DNA from: Agaribacterium sp. ZY112
GTDB lineage: Bacteria; Pseudomonadota; Gammaproteobacteria; Pseudomonadales; Cellvibrionaceae
Assembly: GCF_041346925.1 (NCBI RefSeq)
Contig: NZ_CP166840.1
Location: 1,860,001-1,924,000 of the forward strand
Direction of reading: 5' to 3'
DNA: 64,000 nucleotides
The number at the start of each line of letters is the position of its first letter. The first letter of the stretch is position 1. Shown piece after piece: positions 1-8,962 of this stretch. The position numbers were made by a program, and so were the translations under genes. The notes below the pieces were generated by a model that was not told the origin of the DNA, did not search any database, and was given only the letters and a program-made list of their open reading frames with translations.

Positions 1-117
1 CTTTATTAGCTGGGCTTTTGCTAAAGATGGAGAAGTCGAAGATACCTCGCCTGAAACTTTATTACCTTTTTTATCGGTGCCTTTGTATAAGTATAATTGT
101 GTAACATTAGTGGCCAT
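1..117 (-). CDS. pilC: Type IV pilus inner-membrane platform protein PilC, N-terminal fragment
   Basis: Only the first 39 codons lie in the window and the gene runs off the left edge. The peptide contains the stretch KGTDKKGNKVSGE, typical of the start of PilC, the polytopic platform protein that couples the PilB and PilT motors to pilus assembly. The ATG lies 3 bases beyond the pilB stop, so the two are almost certainly co-transcribed and translationally coupled, with the PilC ribosome site inside the end of pilB. The identification rests on this short stretch and on the neighbour. Confidence 0.85.
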   Translation of the reverse strand, partial: MATNVTQLYLYKGTDKKGNKVSGEVSSTSPSLAKAQLIK

Positions 118-120
118 TTT

Positions 121-1824
121 TTAATCCTTGGTAACTCGGTTTGCTTCTGCCAAGCTGGTTACGCCCATAGCTGCTTTTCGTAATGCAGCAGTTCGTAAAT
201 TAAAGAAGCCGGCTTCTTTAGCTGCATCAGCAATCTGAATTGCGTTGCCTCCCTCCATTATAATACGACTAATAGGAGGGGTGATGCGAACCACCTCATA
301 AACACCAACGCGGCCTTTGTAGCCGTTATTACATGCTTTACAGCCAACAGGTTCATGGAGTTTAATCTCTTCTAGGCCAATGTCATCTATGCCCTCTTCC
401 TTTAGCACTTCGTCAGGTAGGTCTACTGGTTTTTTACATTCAGAGCAAAGGCGTCTCGCTAGGCGTTGCGCAATAATAAGGCTGACTGTTGTCGCTACAT
501 TGAATGTAGGTACGCCCATATTCATGAGTCGAGTAAGGGTCTCAGGGGCACTATTGGTGTGCAGTGTAGATAGTACCAAGTGCCCCGTTTGTGCTGCTTT
601 AATGGCAATTTCGGCAGTCTCTAGGTCTCGAATCTCGCCAACCATCACTATATCAGGGTCTTGACGAAGAAAAGAGCGAAGCGCCTCAGCAAAAGTTAGC
701 CCTACTTTGTTGCTAACGTTAACCTGATTGATTCCTTCGAGATTTATTTCCACTGGGTCTTCAGCTGTACTGATGTTTCTCTCAACGGTATTTAATATGT
801 TGAGCCCAGTATAGAGGGAGACCGTTTTACCGGAGCCGGTAGGTCCAGTAACCAGAATCATACCTTGTGGCTGCTCTAGAGCATCCATAAACAGTTTCTT
901 TTGAAAGTCTTCATAGCCAAGCGCATCAATACCAAGTTTGGCGCTGCTAGGATCCAGAATTCGTAAAACAACTTTTTCACCAAAGAGAGTGGGTAGGGTG
1001 TTGACACGAAAATCAATTGCTCGACTTTTGGTTATTTTCATTTTGATGCGCCCATCCTGGGGGACGCGCCGCTCTGATATGTCCATTTTAGACATTACTT
1101 TTAAGCGAGCAGAAAGGCGGGTGCCCAGATTTATTGGTGGGCGAGCGACTTCTTGTAATATTCCATCAGTACGAAATCGCACTCTATAGACTTTTTCATA
1201 AGGCTCAAAATGAATGTCTGAGGCCCCACTTTTAATAGCATCCAAGAGTACTTTATTGACGAACCGAACAATTGGCGCCTCATCATCGTTTGAGCTGTCG
1301 TCCCCGCTTTCTGATGAGTCATCGACGGCTTCAATATCTAAACTGTCTAGGTCGTTATCGTCGAGGCCACCAAAGGAGTCTCCGAGGTTGTCTTCTGCCG
1401 CATTTAGGTAGGCCTCAATGGCCATTTGAAGTTGTTCCGCCTCTACGAGAATGGCTTCAGTGTTTAGTCCAGTGTTAAATTTAATCTCGTCTAGGCCGTG
1501 GAGATTGGTGGGGTCACAAACAGCAATGTACAAACGATTCCCCCTTTTTAGAATGGGAAGTGCGTAATGCTGTTGAATTAAATTTGAATCTACAAGGTCT
1601 TTAGGCGGGCTGTCAGGATTAAGTGCGCTTAAGTCTAACAGCGGAGTTCCAAATTCTTCCGATGCTATCTGGGCGACTTTTAAGGCACTCAATTCACTGG
1701 TTTGTGCTAGGTGAATAGGAAAAGGATGCTTTTTAGCTTTAGCTGCAGATTCAAGCTCTTCGGCCTGTTCTAAGGTTAATAGCTCGTCATTTACAAGTCT
1801 TCGGGCTAAGCCACTTAATATCAC
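121..1824 (-). CDS. pilB: Type IV pilus assembly ATPase PilB
   Basis: This 567-residue protein has the usual PilB length. An N-terminal T2SSE_N-like domain (about residues 10-150) is followed by the secretion ATPase domain with Walker A GPTGSGKT near residue 326, the Asp box around QDPDIVMVGEIRD, a Walker B/His box region and a tetracysteine zinc site (CSECKK and CKACNNG, about residues 460-495). The family is the cytoplasmic hexameric motor that powers pilin polymerisation. pilC follows directly, while pilA is divergent upstream, the normal arrangement in pseudomonads. An acidic Asp/Ser/Glu-rich stretch links the two domains (about residues 145-180). No motif is missing. Confidence 0.96.
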   Translation of the reverse strand: MILSGLARRLVNDELLTLEQAEELESAAKAKKHPFPIHLAQTSELSALKVAQIASEEFGTPLLDLSALNPDSPPKDLVDSNLIQQHYALPILKRGNRLYIAVCDPTNLHGLDEIKFNTGLNTEAILVEAEQLQMAIEAYLNAAEDNLGDSFGGLDDNDLDSLDIEAVDDSSESGDDSSNDDEAPIVRFVNKVLLDAIKSGASDIHFEPYEKVYRVRFRTDGILQEVARPPINLGTRLSARLKVMSKMDISERRVPQDGRIKMKITKSRAIDFRVNTLPTLFGEKVVLRILDPSSAKLGIDALGYEDFQKKLFMDALEQPQGMILVTGPTGSGKTVSLYTGLNILNTVERNISTAEDPVEINLEGINQVNVSNKVGLTFAEALRSFLRQDPDIVMVGEIRDLETAEIAIKAAQTGHLVLSTLHTNSAPETLTRLMNMGVPTFNVATTVSLIIAQRLARRLCSECKKPVDLPDEVLKEEGIDDIGLEEIKLHEPVGCKACNNGYKGRVGVYEVVRITPPISRIIMEGGNAIQIADAAKEAGFFNLRTAALRKAAMGVTSLAEANRVTKD

Positions 1825-2045
1825 TGTATGTTAATCCGTATGAATCAATAATGGTTATATGCCAAGTGTAACCTAGTTTGGGCTTTTATTGAGTTAGATT
1901 AAACCGCCTATTGTTAATAGGGAGGAGCGATCACTGTTTAATGTTAGGGCGATGTTTGTAAGTCAGTGACATTTATTGTCGCCTACATGAGTGTGAATTG
2001 TAGTTTGCATGAGTTATCTTGTTGTTTTATAGGTGGTTTATTGGA

Positions 2046-2062
2046 TTGGCCCGCGATATGCA
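2046..2062 (+). promoter_or_regulatory. Sigma-54 (RpoN) promoter candidate for pilA
   Basis: TTGGCCCGCGATATGCA carries the invariant GG and GC of a -24/-12 promoter with exactly 10 bases between them. It differs from the consensus TTGGCACNNNNNTTGCW at two positions. It lies 45 bases before the pilA ATG. Pilin genes of pseudomonads are known to be RpoN- and PilSR-dependent, so the placement fits. The promoter itself is inferred. Confidence 0.72.
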
Positions 2063-2106
2063 TGTCGCTTTGTGAATTTAACAAACCCTATATTTAAGGT
2101 GATTTT

Positions 2107-2640
2107 ATGAAAAAGGTTCAACAAGGTTTTACTCTTATCGAGCTTATGATCGTTGTAGCGATTATTGGTATTCTTGCAGCTGTTGCCTTGCCTCAGTATC
2201 AGGATTACACCATTCGAACTAAAGTATCAGAGGGCTTGGGTTTGGCTGCGTCGGCTAAAACTGCTGTAGTCGAAACGTTCTCAAGCCGAAGCACTGGTGC
2301 TGTTGCTGCTTATGCTGGTACAGGTAATAATGTAGCAGGCTCTTATGGCTATGAGTTCTTGGCTCCGACTACCAATGTTGCATCTATTGCTATTGCTGCT
2401 ATTGCTGATGTTGCTACGCCTGCTGCAGGCGAAGCAACAGTGACTGTGACTTATCAGGGGCAGGTTGGTACTGCTTTGGCTGATAGTGTTGCATTAATTC
2501 CTGGTTCTGGTGTGGTGAGTGAGGTTACTGGCCTTCCTGGTGGTGCGATGACTCCTGGTGCAGCAATTGTTTGGGGTTGTACAACAACTAATACTACTGT
2601 AACTGCATTTAAGTACTTGCCTTCTAACTGTCGTTATTAA
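2107..2640 (+). CDS. pilA: Type IV major pilin PilA
   Basis: This 177-residue prepilin starts with a seven-residue leader ending in Gly, followed by [18 protein letters not shown], the class IVa processing site and hydrophobic helix. PilD would cleave before Phe and methylate it, and the Glu at mature position 5 is present. C158 and C175 near the C-terminus form the expected disulfide-bonded D-region. The middle is Ala/Val/Thr/Gly-rich and low in charge, as in group IV-like pilins. The ribosome site AAGGTGA is well placed. The gene is monocistronic, between a sigma-54-like promoter and a strong terminator. It is divergent from pilB and convergent with an accessory gene. Confidence 0.96.
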   Translation: MKKVQQGFTLIELMIVVAIIGILAAVALPQYQDYTIRTKVSEGLGLAASAKTAVVETFSSRSTGAVAAYAGTGNNVAGSYGYEFLAPTTNVASIAIAAIADVATPAAGEATVTVTYQGQVGTALADSVALIPGSGVVSEVTGLPGGAMTPGAAIVWGCTTTNTTVTAFKYLPSNCRY

Positions 2641-2660
2641 TATGCGATAAGTTCTTGTGA

Positions 2661-2697
2661 GCATAAAAAAACCGCCCTCGTGGCGGTTTTTTTATGC
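2661..2697. terminator. Bidirectional rho-independent terminator after pilA
   Basis: A perfect 16-bp inverted repeat (GCATAAAAAAACCGCC and its complement) encloses the loop CTCGT. The inner stem is G/C-rich and the outer stem gives a T7 run on either strand. It ends pilA and can also serve the convergent accessory gene. Confidence 0.93.
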
Positions 2698-2806
2698 TTG
2701 TAGACTTCTGCTCTTCTTTGTTTTCGGGGTGTGTTGTTAAGCGCTTTTTGCTAAGAGCTTTAGTGTTTATCTATTCTATACGTGCATTCTCCGATAGCTA
2801 TAGTTG

Positions 2807-3472
2807 TTAGTGCAGTGCTCCACTTTCTAGATCTATACATGCCTCAATATCGCCGTGTTTACTTGTAATCGTTATTGGTGAGCACTTACGATTTGGATTT
2901 TGAGGAAATAGTTCCTTATAGGGAAGGTTGTCATTTGTAGCTGGAAAATTAAGGTATAGGTCCTGCCTGTAATCCATGGAGTGTTCCTGGAAGAAGCTTG
3001 TTGTAAATGCAGCTGTTTTAATTAGCTCAGGATCTTTTGGTAGGTCAATGACTACTCTATAAGGCGCTTTTCCTATTAGTTGCTCTAGGTTTATTTTCCC
3101 TGCGATGGCTTCTTTTTTTGTTATTGTGGTTACCCCTTCGTGGGATAGGCTAATGATATATGGTCGTTCGTTGTGGATAATCCAACTTCCGTAGCAAAGC
3201 GCACTTACCTGAAATAGGGCGATAATACTCAGATCCATACGTAGGCTTTTTTTATTTGGGTTAAACACAATAAGGGTTAATAGAGGGCCTAAAACCAAAT
3301 CTATACCTGCGACAATCTTGATTCCCTGCCACCCGCCTACGTGAATAAGTGGGCCGGGAAACCAAGCAAAAACAATGATCGCTAAAAGTATTAAAAAAAT
3401 GATAAAGCTAATAGCGAGATGAGAGATAAAGGCTTGCCAGCGCGTGTATTTTTTTAAATCTAAAGTAAGCAT
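2807..3472 (-). CDS. TfpX/TfpZ-like type IV pilin accessory protein
   Basis: The 221-residue protein has an N-terminal membrane part with hydrophobic segments at about residues 18-40, 48-68 and 82-98. It carries the stretch GIDLVLGPLLTLIVFNP, typical of pilin accessory proteins of the TfpX/TfpZ family, then a periplasmic region of about 120 residues with a terminal Cys pair. In Pseudomonas aeruginosa such genes accompany particular pilA alleles and affect pilus assembly or pilin stability. Here the gene faces pilA instead of following it and lies 32 bases after nadC on the same strand. No Shine-Dalgarno is visible because nine C residues (minus strand) sit just before the start. The family call is good; the exact role is inferred. 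Confidence 0.82.
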   Translation of the reverse strand: MLTLDLKKYTRWQAFISHLAISFIIFLILLAIIVFAWFPGPLIHVGGWQGIKIVAGIDLVLGPLLTLIVFNPNKKSLRMDLSIIALFQVSALCYGSWIIHNERPYIISLSHEGVTTITKKEAIAGKINLEQLIGKAPYRVVIDLPKDPELIKTAAFTTSFFQEHSMDYRQDLYLNFPATNDNLPYKELFPQNPNRKCSPITITSKHGDIEACIDLESGALH

Positions 3473-3475
3473 TTA

Positions 3476-3484
3476 GGGGGGGGG
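3476..3484 (-). repeat. C9 homopolymer in the accessory-gene translation start region
   Basis: Nine consecutive C on the coding strand end 3 bases before the ATG of the TfpX/TfpZ-like gene, where the ribosome-binding site should be. A tract of this length can change by slippage and so alter translation, but no phase variation can be shown from one sequence. Confidence 0.9.
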
Positions 3485-3504
3485 ACCGGTCTTTTTTTGA
3501 GGGG

Positions 3505-4347
3505 TTAGTCTATCCGCATCGATAAATCGATAGCTTCAATATTCTTAGTTAAATCGCCAAATGAACAATAGTCGATGGCCAAATCACGATTTTGGGCTAA
3601 ATCTTCTAGTTTAAGGTCACCGCTTAACTCAAATTTAGTCTGCTTGCGATCTAGTTGTATTGCTTCTTCAAGCATAGCCTTGGAGAAGTTATCTAGCATG
3701 GCGACATCGGCACCGGCTGAAATAGCCTGTTTGAGTTCATCAATGTTTTCGGTTTCTACTTCTACTTTTTTGCTCGGGGCTAATTCACGAGCTCTTTTTA
3801 CTGCTCCTTCGATATTGCCACAAGCAGCAATATGGTTTTCCTTTAGCATAAATGCATCGTATAGGCCGATACGGTGATTGCTCAAACCGCCGCAAGTAAC
3901 GGCGTATTTTTGTGCTAGTCGCATACCGGGAATGGTTTTTCTTGTGTCGAGCAAGGTGATTTTGCTTTCTCCTAGTGCGTCTTTATAGGCTTGGGCTTTG
4001 GTGGCTACGGCGCTGAGTAATTGAATGAAGTTAAGGGCGCTGCGCTCACCTGTTAATAGGGTTCGAGCTCGTCCTTTAAGGTCCACCAAGGTGGCGCCAG
4101 CTTTTAGCTGATCACCGTCTTTGGCGTGCCATGTTATTTGTTCTAGCCCGCCTAGTTGTTTAAACGTCTCATTTAACCATTCGACGCCACACAAAGTGCA
4201 GTCTTCCCGAGTGATGATATGGGCGCTTTTAATTTCATGCTCGGGAATCAGTAAGGCGGTAATGTCACCATCGCGGATGTCTTCTGCAAGGGCTTCACGA
4301 ACAGCGCGAGTAATGTCGTCTTTAATATCGTTAAGTTGAATATTCAT
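3505..4347 (-). CDS. nadC: Nicotinate-nucleotide pyrophosphorylase (quinolinate phosphoribosyltransferase)
   Basis: This 280-residue enzyme converts quinolinate and PRPP to nicotinate mononucleotide, CO2 and PPi in de novo NAD synthesis. Diagnostic stretches are the N-terminal EDIRDGDITA, the active-site segment LLDTRKTIPGMRLAQKYAV, ENHIAACG, KKVEVETEN and AMLDNFS. Length and motifs are complete. It lies 22 bases downstream of the retropepsin gene and 32 bases upstream of the pilin accessory gene on the same strand, probably one unit. Linkage of nadC to the pilBCD region is common in pseudomonads. Confidence 0.97.
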   Translation of the reverse strand: MNIQLNDIKDDITRAVREALAEDIRDGDITALLIPEHEIKSAHIITREDCTLCGVEWLNETFKQLGGLEQITWHAKDGDQLKAGATLVDLKGRARTLLTGERSALNFIQLLSAVATKAQAYKDALGESKITLLDTRKTIPGMRLAQKYAVTCGGLSNHRIGLYDAFMLKENHIAACGNIEGAVKRARELAPSKKVEVETENIDELKQAISAGADVAMLDNFSKAMLEEAIQLDRKQTKFELSGDLKLEDLAQNRDLAIDYCSFGDLTKNIEAIDLSMRID

Positions 4348-4369
4348 GGGTCCAGTGTATCTGATTTAG

Positions 4370-4891
4370 CTATTTGTACTGAATTAAGGTCAGTACATCG
4401 CCGCTTTGGCTGAAATCGAGTTGTTTTAGTGCGCTCATGCCGAGTAGAACATCTTCACCTTTCATGCCCGTTGTTATTGAGGCTGACAGTTGTTTTAGCT
4501 GAATACTGCCAAGTTGCAAGCTGGGTATATTGGTTTGGTAGGCTGTAGCTATACCATTGGCGGTGTGTACTTGGTGAGGGCGTCCTGCTAGTAAGCCTAT
4601 GCGTTTAGCTAGCACTTCTGGAACGGCAACATTAGTGGCGCCAGTGTCGAGCATAAAGCGCACATCGTGGCCGTTGATTTTTCCTGATGCGACGTAGTGG
4701 CCAGCTCGGTTGCGCTTTAGTTTGACTATTCGTTGGCTATCACTTTGTTCTGAGCTTACATTTTGATTTGGGTTGTACTGTTTTTCCTCCCAGAAGCCAA
4801 AGGCGAAGCTAAGGCTGATTAGTACCAAGACCCAGAATATGCTGAGCATAAATCGACCGGCACGTTGTGTTGATTCAGGCTTGTTACTCAT
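4370..4891 (-). CDS. Membrane-anchored retropepsin-like aspartic protease (TIGR02281-type)
   Basis: The 173-residue protein has one N-terminal membrane helix (about residues 15-33) and then a retropepsin fold. The catalytic motif FMLDTGATNVAVPE and the later segment DVLLGMSALKQLDF (the usual G-M-x-FL strand) are present. The family acts as a homodimer with one Asp per chain, and the active domain here is probably periplasmic. Substrates are unknown. It precedes nadC in the same orientation. In Pseudomonas a similar gene also lies near nadC, so this is conserved synteny and not acquired DNA. Confidence 0.85.
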   Translation of the reverse strand: MSNKPESTQRAGRFMLSIFWVLVLISLSFAFGFWEEKQYNPNQNVSSEQSDSQRIVKLKRNRAGHYVASGKINGHDVRFMLDTGATNVAVPEVLAKRIGLLAGRPHQVHTANGIATAYQTNIPSLQLGSIQLKQLSASITTGMKGEDVLLGMSALKQLDFSQSGDVLTLIQYK

Positions 4892-5116
4892 ATTATTGGC
4901 TTGTAAGAGGGACGTATAACTGTATCGAATAGTGGCTCAAATTTACAGGTTCTTTTACTCTAATTCATAACGCAATTCTTTTGACTTAAACACGGCTTTA
5001 TTGTGTTAAAACGGACCAGTTTCACACTTTGAGCTGAAAGTGCTTCCTCTGGTTTGGCTGTTTCTTATACTCGATGTTAATAAGATTCATAAATGCGCGG
5101 CTTGAGGAGATTTAAG

Positions 5117-7474
5117 GTGATTCAAAAGATTAACAAACCGGTCTCAGCGCACTCATCAAATGACACCCTGATGGATGACAAAATTGTAGCACTGGATGCT
5201 GATACCGAAACACAGTTGCGTTCTCGCTTGAGTCGTTTACCTGCGCCTGTTATAGCAGTGAAGGATGAGGCGTTGAGGCAGTTTGCCAAGCTGTTTCGTC
5301 AATACTTCGATAAAGCCGATGATAGGTTGTTTGAGTTGGCCGATAAGGCAGCTACAAACGAAGAGCAGAACGTATATTTTGAATCTATGCGTGAATTGCG
5401 CTTGCGTCGTGTACAGATGGAAAAGCGCTTCCATAACACACTAATACAAGCCTTTGCAGTACTAACCGACCCCAACTCTGCCCGCCAAGAAAGCTTCAGC
5501 AGTATTAAAGCGGATGCGTTGTCGCTTGTTGAAAATGAGGATCTCGACACCTTGGTTGCTGTTGATACGGCTGTGGCGCGTGCCAATGCTAATGCTGGTG
5601 AGGCAATGCAGCTTATATCATTGCGCTTGGATAGCCTCTTACCCGTCAAGGTTTATCAAAAGAACATGCCTCTTGGTGCTGATGTGGTCTGTAAAGCCTT
5701 TATGGACCAGGTTAGGGTGCTTGACGTTAACCTTAAAGTTAAGCTGGTTTTATTTAACCTCTTTGATCGTATTGTTGTGCAAGCACTGTCTGGCTTGTAC
5801 GAAGCTGTGAACCAAGTGCTTATTGAGCATAATATTTTGCCCTCCTTATCGAACCGTGCTGCTTCGAATCGAATAGTAAGAGAGGAGCGTCGCGCCCCTA
5901 TGCTTGCTTCGCGTCAGTCTGGGCCTGCTGGACAGAGGCCTAAGTCTGAGGCTGCCCCAGCACTAAGCTTGAGCCGTGAAGCGCAAAACTCACTTGCGCA
6001 GTTGTTTGGTGGTGATGTGCTTGATGAATCGGAGCTGTTTGTTGATTCGGAGCAATTATCGAATCGTCAAGTCGTGCAGCTGTTAAATGTCGCACAGAAA
6101 ATGCCAGCTTTACAAGGTGACGGTGTTTTAACTGGGCAGAGCTTGCGCACTTTAATCGATCGTTTAAAGCAGAAAGCGGGTTCGCGTTCCGTGAACTCTG
6201 TAGACGAGCAAGTGATGAGCTTAGTCAGCAGCTTGTTTGATGTGATACTCGATGATGGCAATTTACCGGCTTTAATGAAGACCCTCATTAGCCGTATGCA
6301 AATTCCAATCATTAAGTTGGCGATCGCAGATAAGACTTTTTTTACTAAGAGCGGCCATGTTGCGCGCCGCTTGTTGAATGAAATGGCGACAGCAGCTATT
6401 GGTTGGTCGGCAAAAGGTAGTCGTGAGCGTGATCCGCTTTACAGCAAGATCAATAGCATTGTTAAGCGTTTAGTGTCTGAAGGTGACAGTAGCTTAGAGA
6501 CTTATAGTGAGCTACTTGCAGATTTTACCGCCTTCTTGGAGAAGGAGCGCAAGCGCGTTGCCCTTTTCGAGCGCAGAACTGTTGATGCTGAGGGCGGTAA
6601 GGCTAAGGCTGAGCTAGCGAGGACTACTGTAGCTATTGAAATTGAAATCCGTTGTGCAGAATATCAATTTCCCGATGCCATCGATAAGCTAATTAACGAG
6701 GCGTGGAATAATGTTTTGTTTGTTTGCGCTTTAAAACATGGCTATCAGAGCGACGAGTGGGATGAGGCTCTAATTACTTTAGAGCAACTTGTTGCTAGTC
6801 TGCATACGCCAAGTGACAGTGTTCAACGTACTGCGTTAATTAAGTCGGTCCCCCCCTTATTGAAAAAGATACGCAAAGGCTTAGATACCATTTCTTACAA
6901 TCCTTATGAAATGTCGGCTCTTTTTAAAGGCCTTGAAGCGGTTCACTTGCAATGTATTCGTGGGCAAAGTCCTGTTAAAGCAAGGTTTCGTTCCAATGAT
7001 AAAGGTATTGGGCAAGAGCTTGTCACTGCTAAAGCAAGCTCACTTGATGTGAAAAAAGTGCCGTCTAAGCTCGAGACTGCTCAGGTTCAGCAGCAGATTC
7101 AACAGGATAAAGGCTCTTCAACACCCTCTAAAGCTGAGCAAGAAGCCCTGCGCTTACAAAAAGAGCAGGCTATCGCGGAAGCTCAGCGTATGAATGTCTT
7201 GTGTGAGCAGGTTAAGGCTTTTGTTCAGGGGGCGTGGTTTGAATTACAGCTTGCTGTTGAAGACAGTAGCTTGCGCGCTCGTCTGGCCGCGTTTATTAAA
7301 CCTACGGGCAAATATATCTTTGTGGATAGGAGCGGTAAGAAGGTTGCGGAGTTCACTGAAGAAGATTTGGTCGCCTTATTAGCTGAGGAACGTTTAAAGG
7401 CCCTAGATACAGGCCTTCTATTTGATCGAGCCCTAGAGACCATTGTTACTGGCCTTAGAAAACAAGCGCATTGA
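5117..7474 (+). CDS. DUF1631 family protein
   Basis: A long soluble, largely helical protein of about 785 residues belonging to DUF1631, a family of unknown function found beside ampD and nadC in pseudomonads. It has no signal peptide or membrane helix. A Gln/Lys-rich probably coiled-coil stretch occurs at about residues 655-700, followed by a conserved C-terminal domain containing GAWFELQL and KYIFVDRSGKKVAEF, which resembles the PilZ-like tails seen in some DUF1631 proteins. I prefer the GTG at 5117 because GAGGAG lies 7 bases before it. An in-frame ATG at 5093 has no ribosome site. A C7 run lies at 6850-6856. No function is proposed. Confidence 0.85.
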   Translation: MIQKINKPVSAHSSNDTLMDDKIVALDADTETQLRSRLSRLPAPVIAVKDEALRQFAKLFRQYFDKADDRLFELADKAATNEEQNVYFESMRELRLRRVQMEKRFHNTLIQAFAVLTDPNSARQESFSSIKADALSLVENEDLDTLVAVDTAVARANANAGEAMQLISLRLDSLLPVKVYQKNMPLGADVVCKAFMDQVRVLDVNLKVKLVLFNLFDRIVVQALSGLYEAVNQVLIEHNILPSLSNRAASNRIVREERRAPMLASRQSGPAGQRPKSEAAPALSLSREAQNSLAQLFGGDVLDESELFVDSEQLSNRQVVQLLNVAQKMPALQGDGVLTGQSLRTLIDRLKQKAGSRSVNSVDEQVMSLVSSLFDVILDDGNLPALMKTLISRMQIPIIKLAIADKTFFTKSGHVARRLLNEMATAAIGWSAKGSRERDPLYSKINSIVKRLVSEGDSSLETYSELLADFTAFLEKERKRVALFERRTVDAEGGKAKAELARTTVAIEIEIRCAEYQFPDAIDKLINEAWNNVLFVCALKHGYQSDEWDEALITLEQLVASLHTPSDSVQRTALIKSVPPLLKKIRKGLDTISYNPYEMSALFKGLEAVHLQCIRGQSPVKARFRSNDKGIGQELVTAKASSLDVKKVPSKLETAQVQQQIQQDKGSSTPSKAEQEALRLQKEQAIAEAQRMNVLCEQVKAFVQGAWFELQLAVEDSSLRARLAAFIKPTGKYIFVDRSGKKVAEFTEEDLVALLAEERLKALDTGLLFDRALETIVTGLRKQAH

Positions 7475-7532
7475 GGCCTGTGTCTTAGCGGGTTAGTATT
7501 TGCCTTTCCGCGTTGAAGGCCATTTGTCTGGC

Positions 7533-8087
7533 ATGTATTCCTTAGATAGCGGCTGGCTTACGCCTGCCGAGCAGCTTGCTTCCCCTAATTTTAATCAGCG
7601 TCCAGAAGGGGCTGTTGTTTCTTTGCTTGTTGTTCACTGTATCTCTTTACCGCCCAATGAGTTTGGTGGCCCTTGGATCAGGGACTTCTTTTGCAATTCT
7701 TTAGATTGTTCTGCCCACCCTTATTTCCAGAAAATCTCAGAGCTACAAGTGAGCTCGCACTTCTTTATCGAGCGCTCTGGCCATATTGTCCAGTTTGTTG
7801 CTACAGGTGATAGGGCTTGGCATGCTGGCCAATCAAGTTTTGATGGTGTGGCCGATTGTAATAACTACTCTATTGGTATTGAGCTTGAAGGCTGTGAGAC
7901 TAAGCCTTATACAGATGAACAATATCTTGCATTATCTAAGCTCAGCCGCTGTTTAATGAGTTATTATTCGGATATTAGCCCTGAGCGCATATGTGGCCAT
8001 AGTGATATCGCGCCGGGGCGCAAGACTGATCCAGGGCCTTTATTTGACTGGTCTTATTTTCGACAACTGCTAGCCAATAACGAGTAG
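7533..8087 (+). CDS. ampD: 1,6-anhydro-N-acetylmuramyl-L-alanine amidase AmpD
   Basis: This cytoplasmic N-acetylmuramyl-L-alanine amidase releases the peptide from anhydro-muropeptides during wall recycling. Zinc ligands are visible as His in LLVVHCISLPP and as His and Asp in ICGHSDIAPGRKTDPG. The catalytic Glu lies in SIGIELEG and the Lys in RKTDPG. RPEGAVVS and SSHFFIERSG are also typical. The ATG at 7533 gives 184 residues, the usual AmpD length. A TTG at 7500 would add 11 residues but has no ribosome site. ampE follows after 26 bases. Loss of AmpD typically de-represses AmpC beta-lactamase in relatives; no ampC or ampR is in the window. Confidence 0.95.
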   Translation: MYSLDSGWLTPAEQLASPNFNQRPEGAVVSLLVVHCISLPPNEFGGPWIRDFFCNSLDCSAHPYFQKISELQVSSHFFIERSGHIVQFVATGDRAWHAGQSSFDGVADCNNYSIGIELEGCETKPYTDEQYLALSKLSRCLMSYYSDISPERICGHSDIAPGRKTDPGPLFDWSYFRQLLANNE

Positions 8088-8113
8088 CAACATACTAATA
8101 AAAAGGCGTTTAC

Positions 8114-8962
8114 ATGGAAATTATTGTTGTTGTACTGGCGCTTGCCTTTCTGCAGGTTTGGGGAGCAAGAAACCCCTTGCATCACGATGGTTGGTTTCGA
8201 GCTTGGTCTCGTTTTGCTTTAGAGAAGCTAGGGGGGGGGGCATCGCCACCGAGGGAACTTTATAGTTTCCTTGTCGTTTTTGTACCGCTGTTATTATTTT
8301 CAGCCGTCTTTCAGTTATTACTTTGGCAGAGCCCGTGGATTGTTTTACCTGTAGCGGTGTTGGTTTTGCTTTATAGCCTCGGCCGAGGTGAGTTTTTTGA
8401 AATTGTTCGTGAATACACTCAGGCTTGTTATATAGAAGACTGGGAAAGTGCCTGTGAGCGTGCTCAGCGTTTTCAGGTTGATGTTGAACACCTAGAGCAA
8501 GATGATTGGTCAAGCTTGCATAGGCATGTGTTGGATCAAGCCGGTTATCGGGGGTTTGAACGTATGTTTGCAGTACTATTCTGGTTCTTTGTTTTGGGGC
8601 CGGTGGGAGCGCTTATGTACCGCTTGGTATTTATACAGGGTGAGCAGAATCCAAATGAGAAGTTGGCAGCGCGCTGGCTGTGGTTGTTAGAGTGGCCGGC
8701 AGTTCGTTTGTTGGGTTTGACCTTTGCCCTTACAGGCAACTTTTCTGGCTGCATGGAGCACTGGCGTGACTGTGTGTTGTGTGCACGACGTCGTACGATA
8801 GATATTTTGAGCCCTATGATTTTGGGGGCGCTTTCCGTTCGTGATGACCTTGAACAAAGCTGTGAAGTGACTCGTAAAGAACTCACCCTTATGAGTAAGC
8901 TCTTTCAGCGTTCCTTATGGTTTTGGATCGCCGCAGCCGCGTTGTGGTCATTGTTTGTTTGA
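8114..8962 (+). CDS. ampE: AmpE-like inner-membrane protein
   Basis: The 282-residue polytopic membrane protein matches the usual AmpE length (about 284) and its place directly after ampD. Hydrophobic segments lie at about residues 1-18, 48-90, 150-172 and 265-282. The family's role in beta-lactamase signalling or recycling is not well defined. An uninterrupted run of ten G at 8231-8240 encodes part of KLGGGASPP. A slip of one base would shift the frame after about 40 codons. The final 58 bases overlap the convergent AmpG-like gene, so transcription from either side would make antisense RNA to the other. Confidence 0.9.
   Translation: MEIIVVVLALAFLQVWGARNPLHHDGWFRAWSRFALEKLGGGASPPRELYSFLVVFVPLLLFSAVFQLLLWQSPWIVLPVAVLVLLYSLGRGEFFEIVREYTQACYIEDWESACERAQRFQVDVEHLEQDDWSSLHRHVLDQAGYRGFERMFAVLFWFFVLGPVGALMYRLVFIQGEQNPNEKLAARWLWLLEWPAVRLLGLTFALTGNFSGCMEHWRDCVLCARRRTIDILSPMILGALSVRDDLEQSCEVTRKELTLMSKLFQRSLWFWIAAAALWSLFV
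8231..8240 (+). repeat. G10 homopolymer inside ampE
   Basis: Ten consecutive G fall early in the ampE frame (codons about 40-43). It is the longest homopolymer I noticed in the window and is a possible slippage site. Confidence 0.95.
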
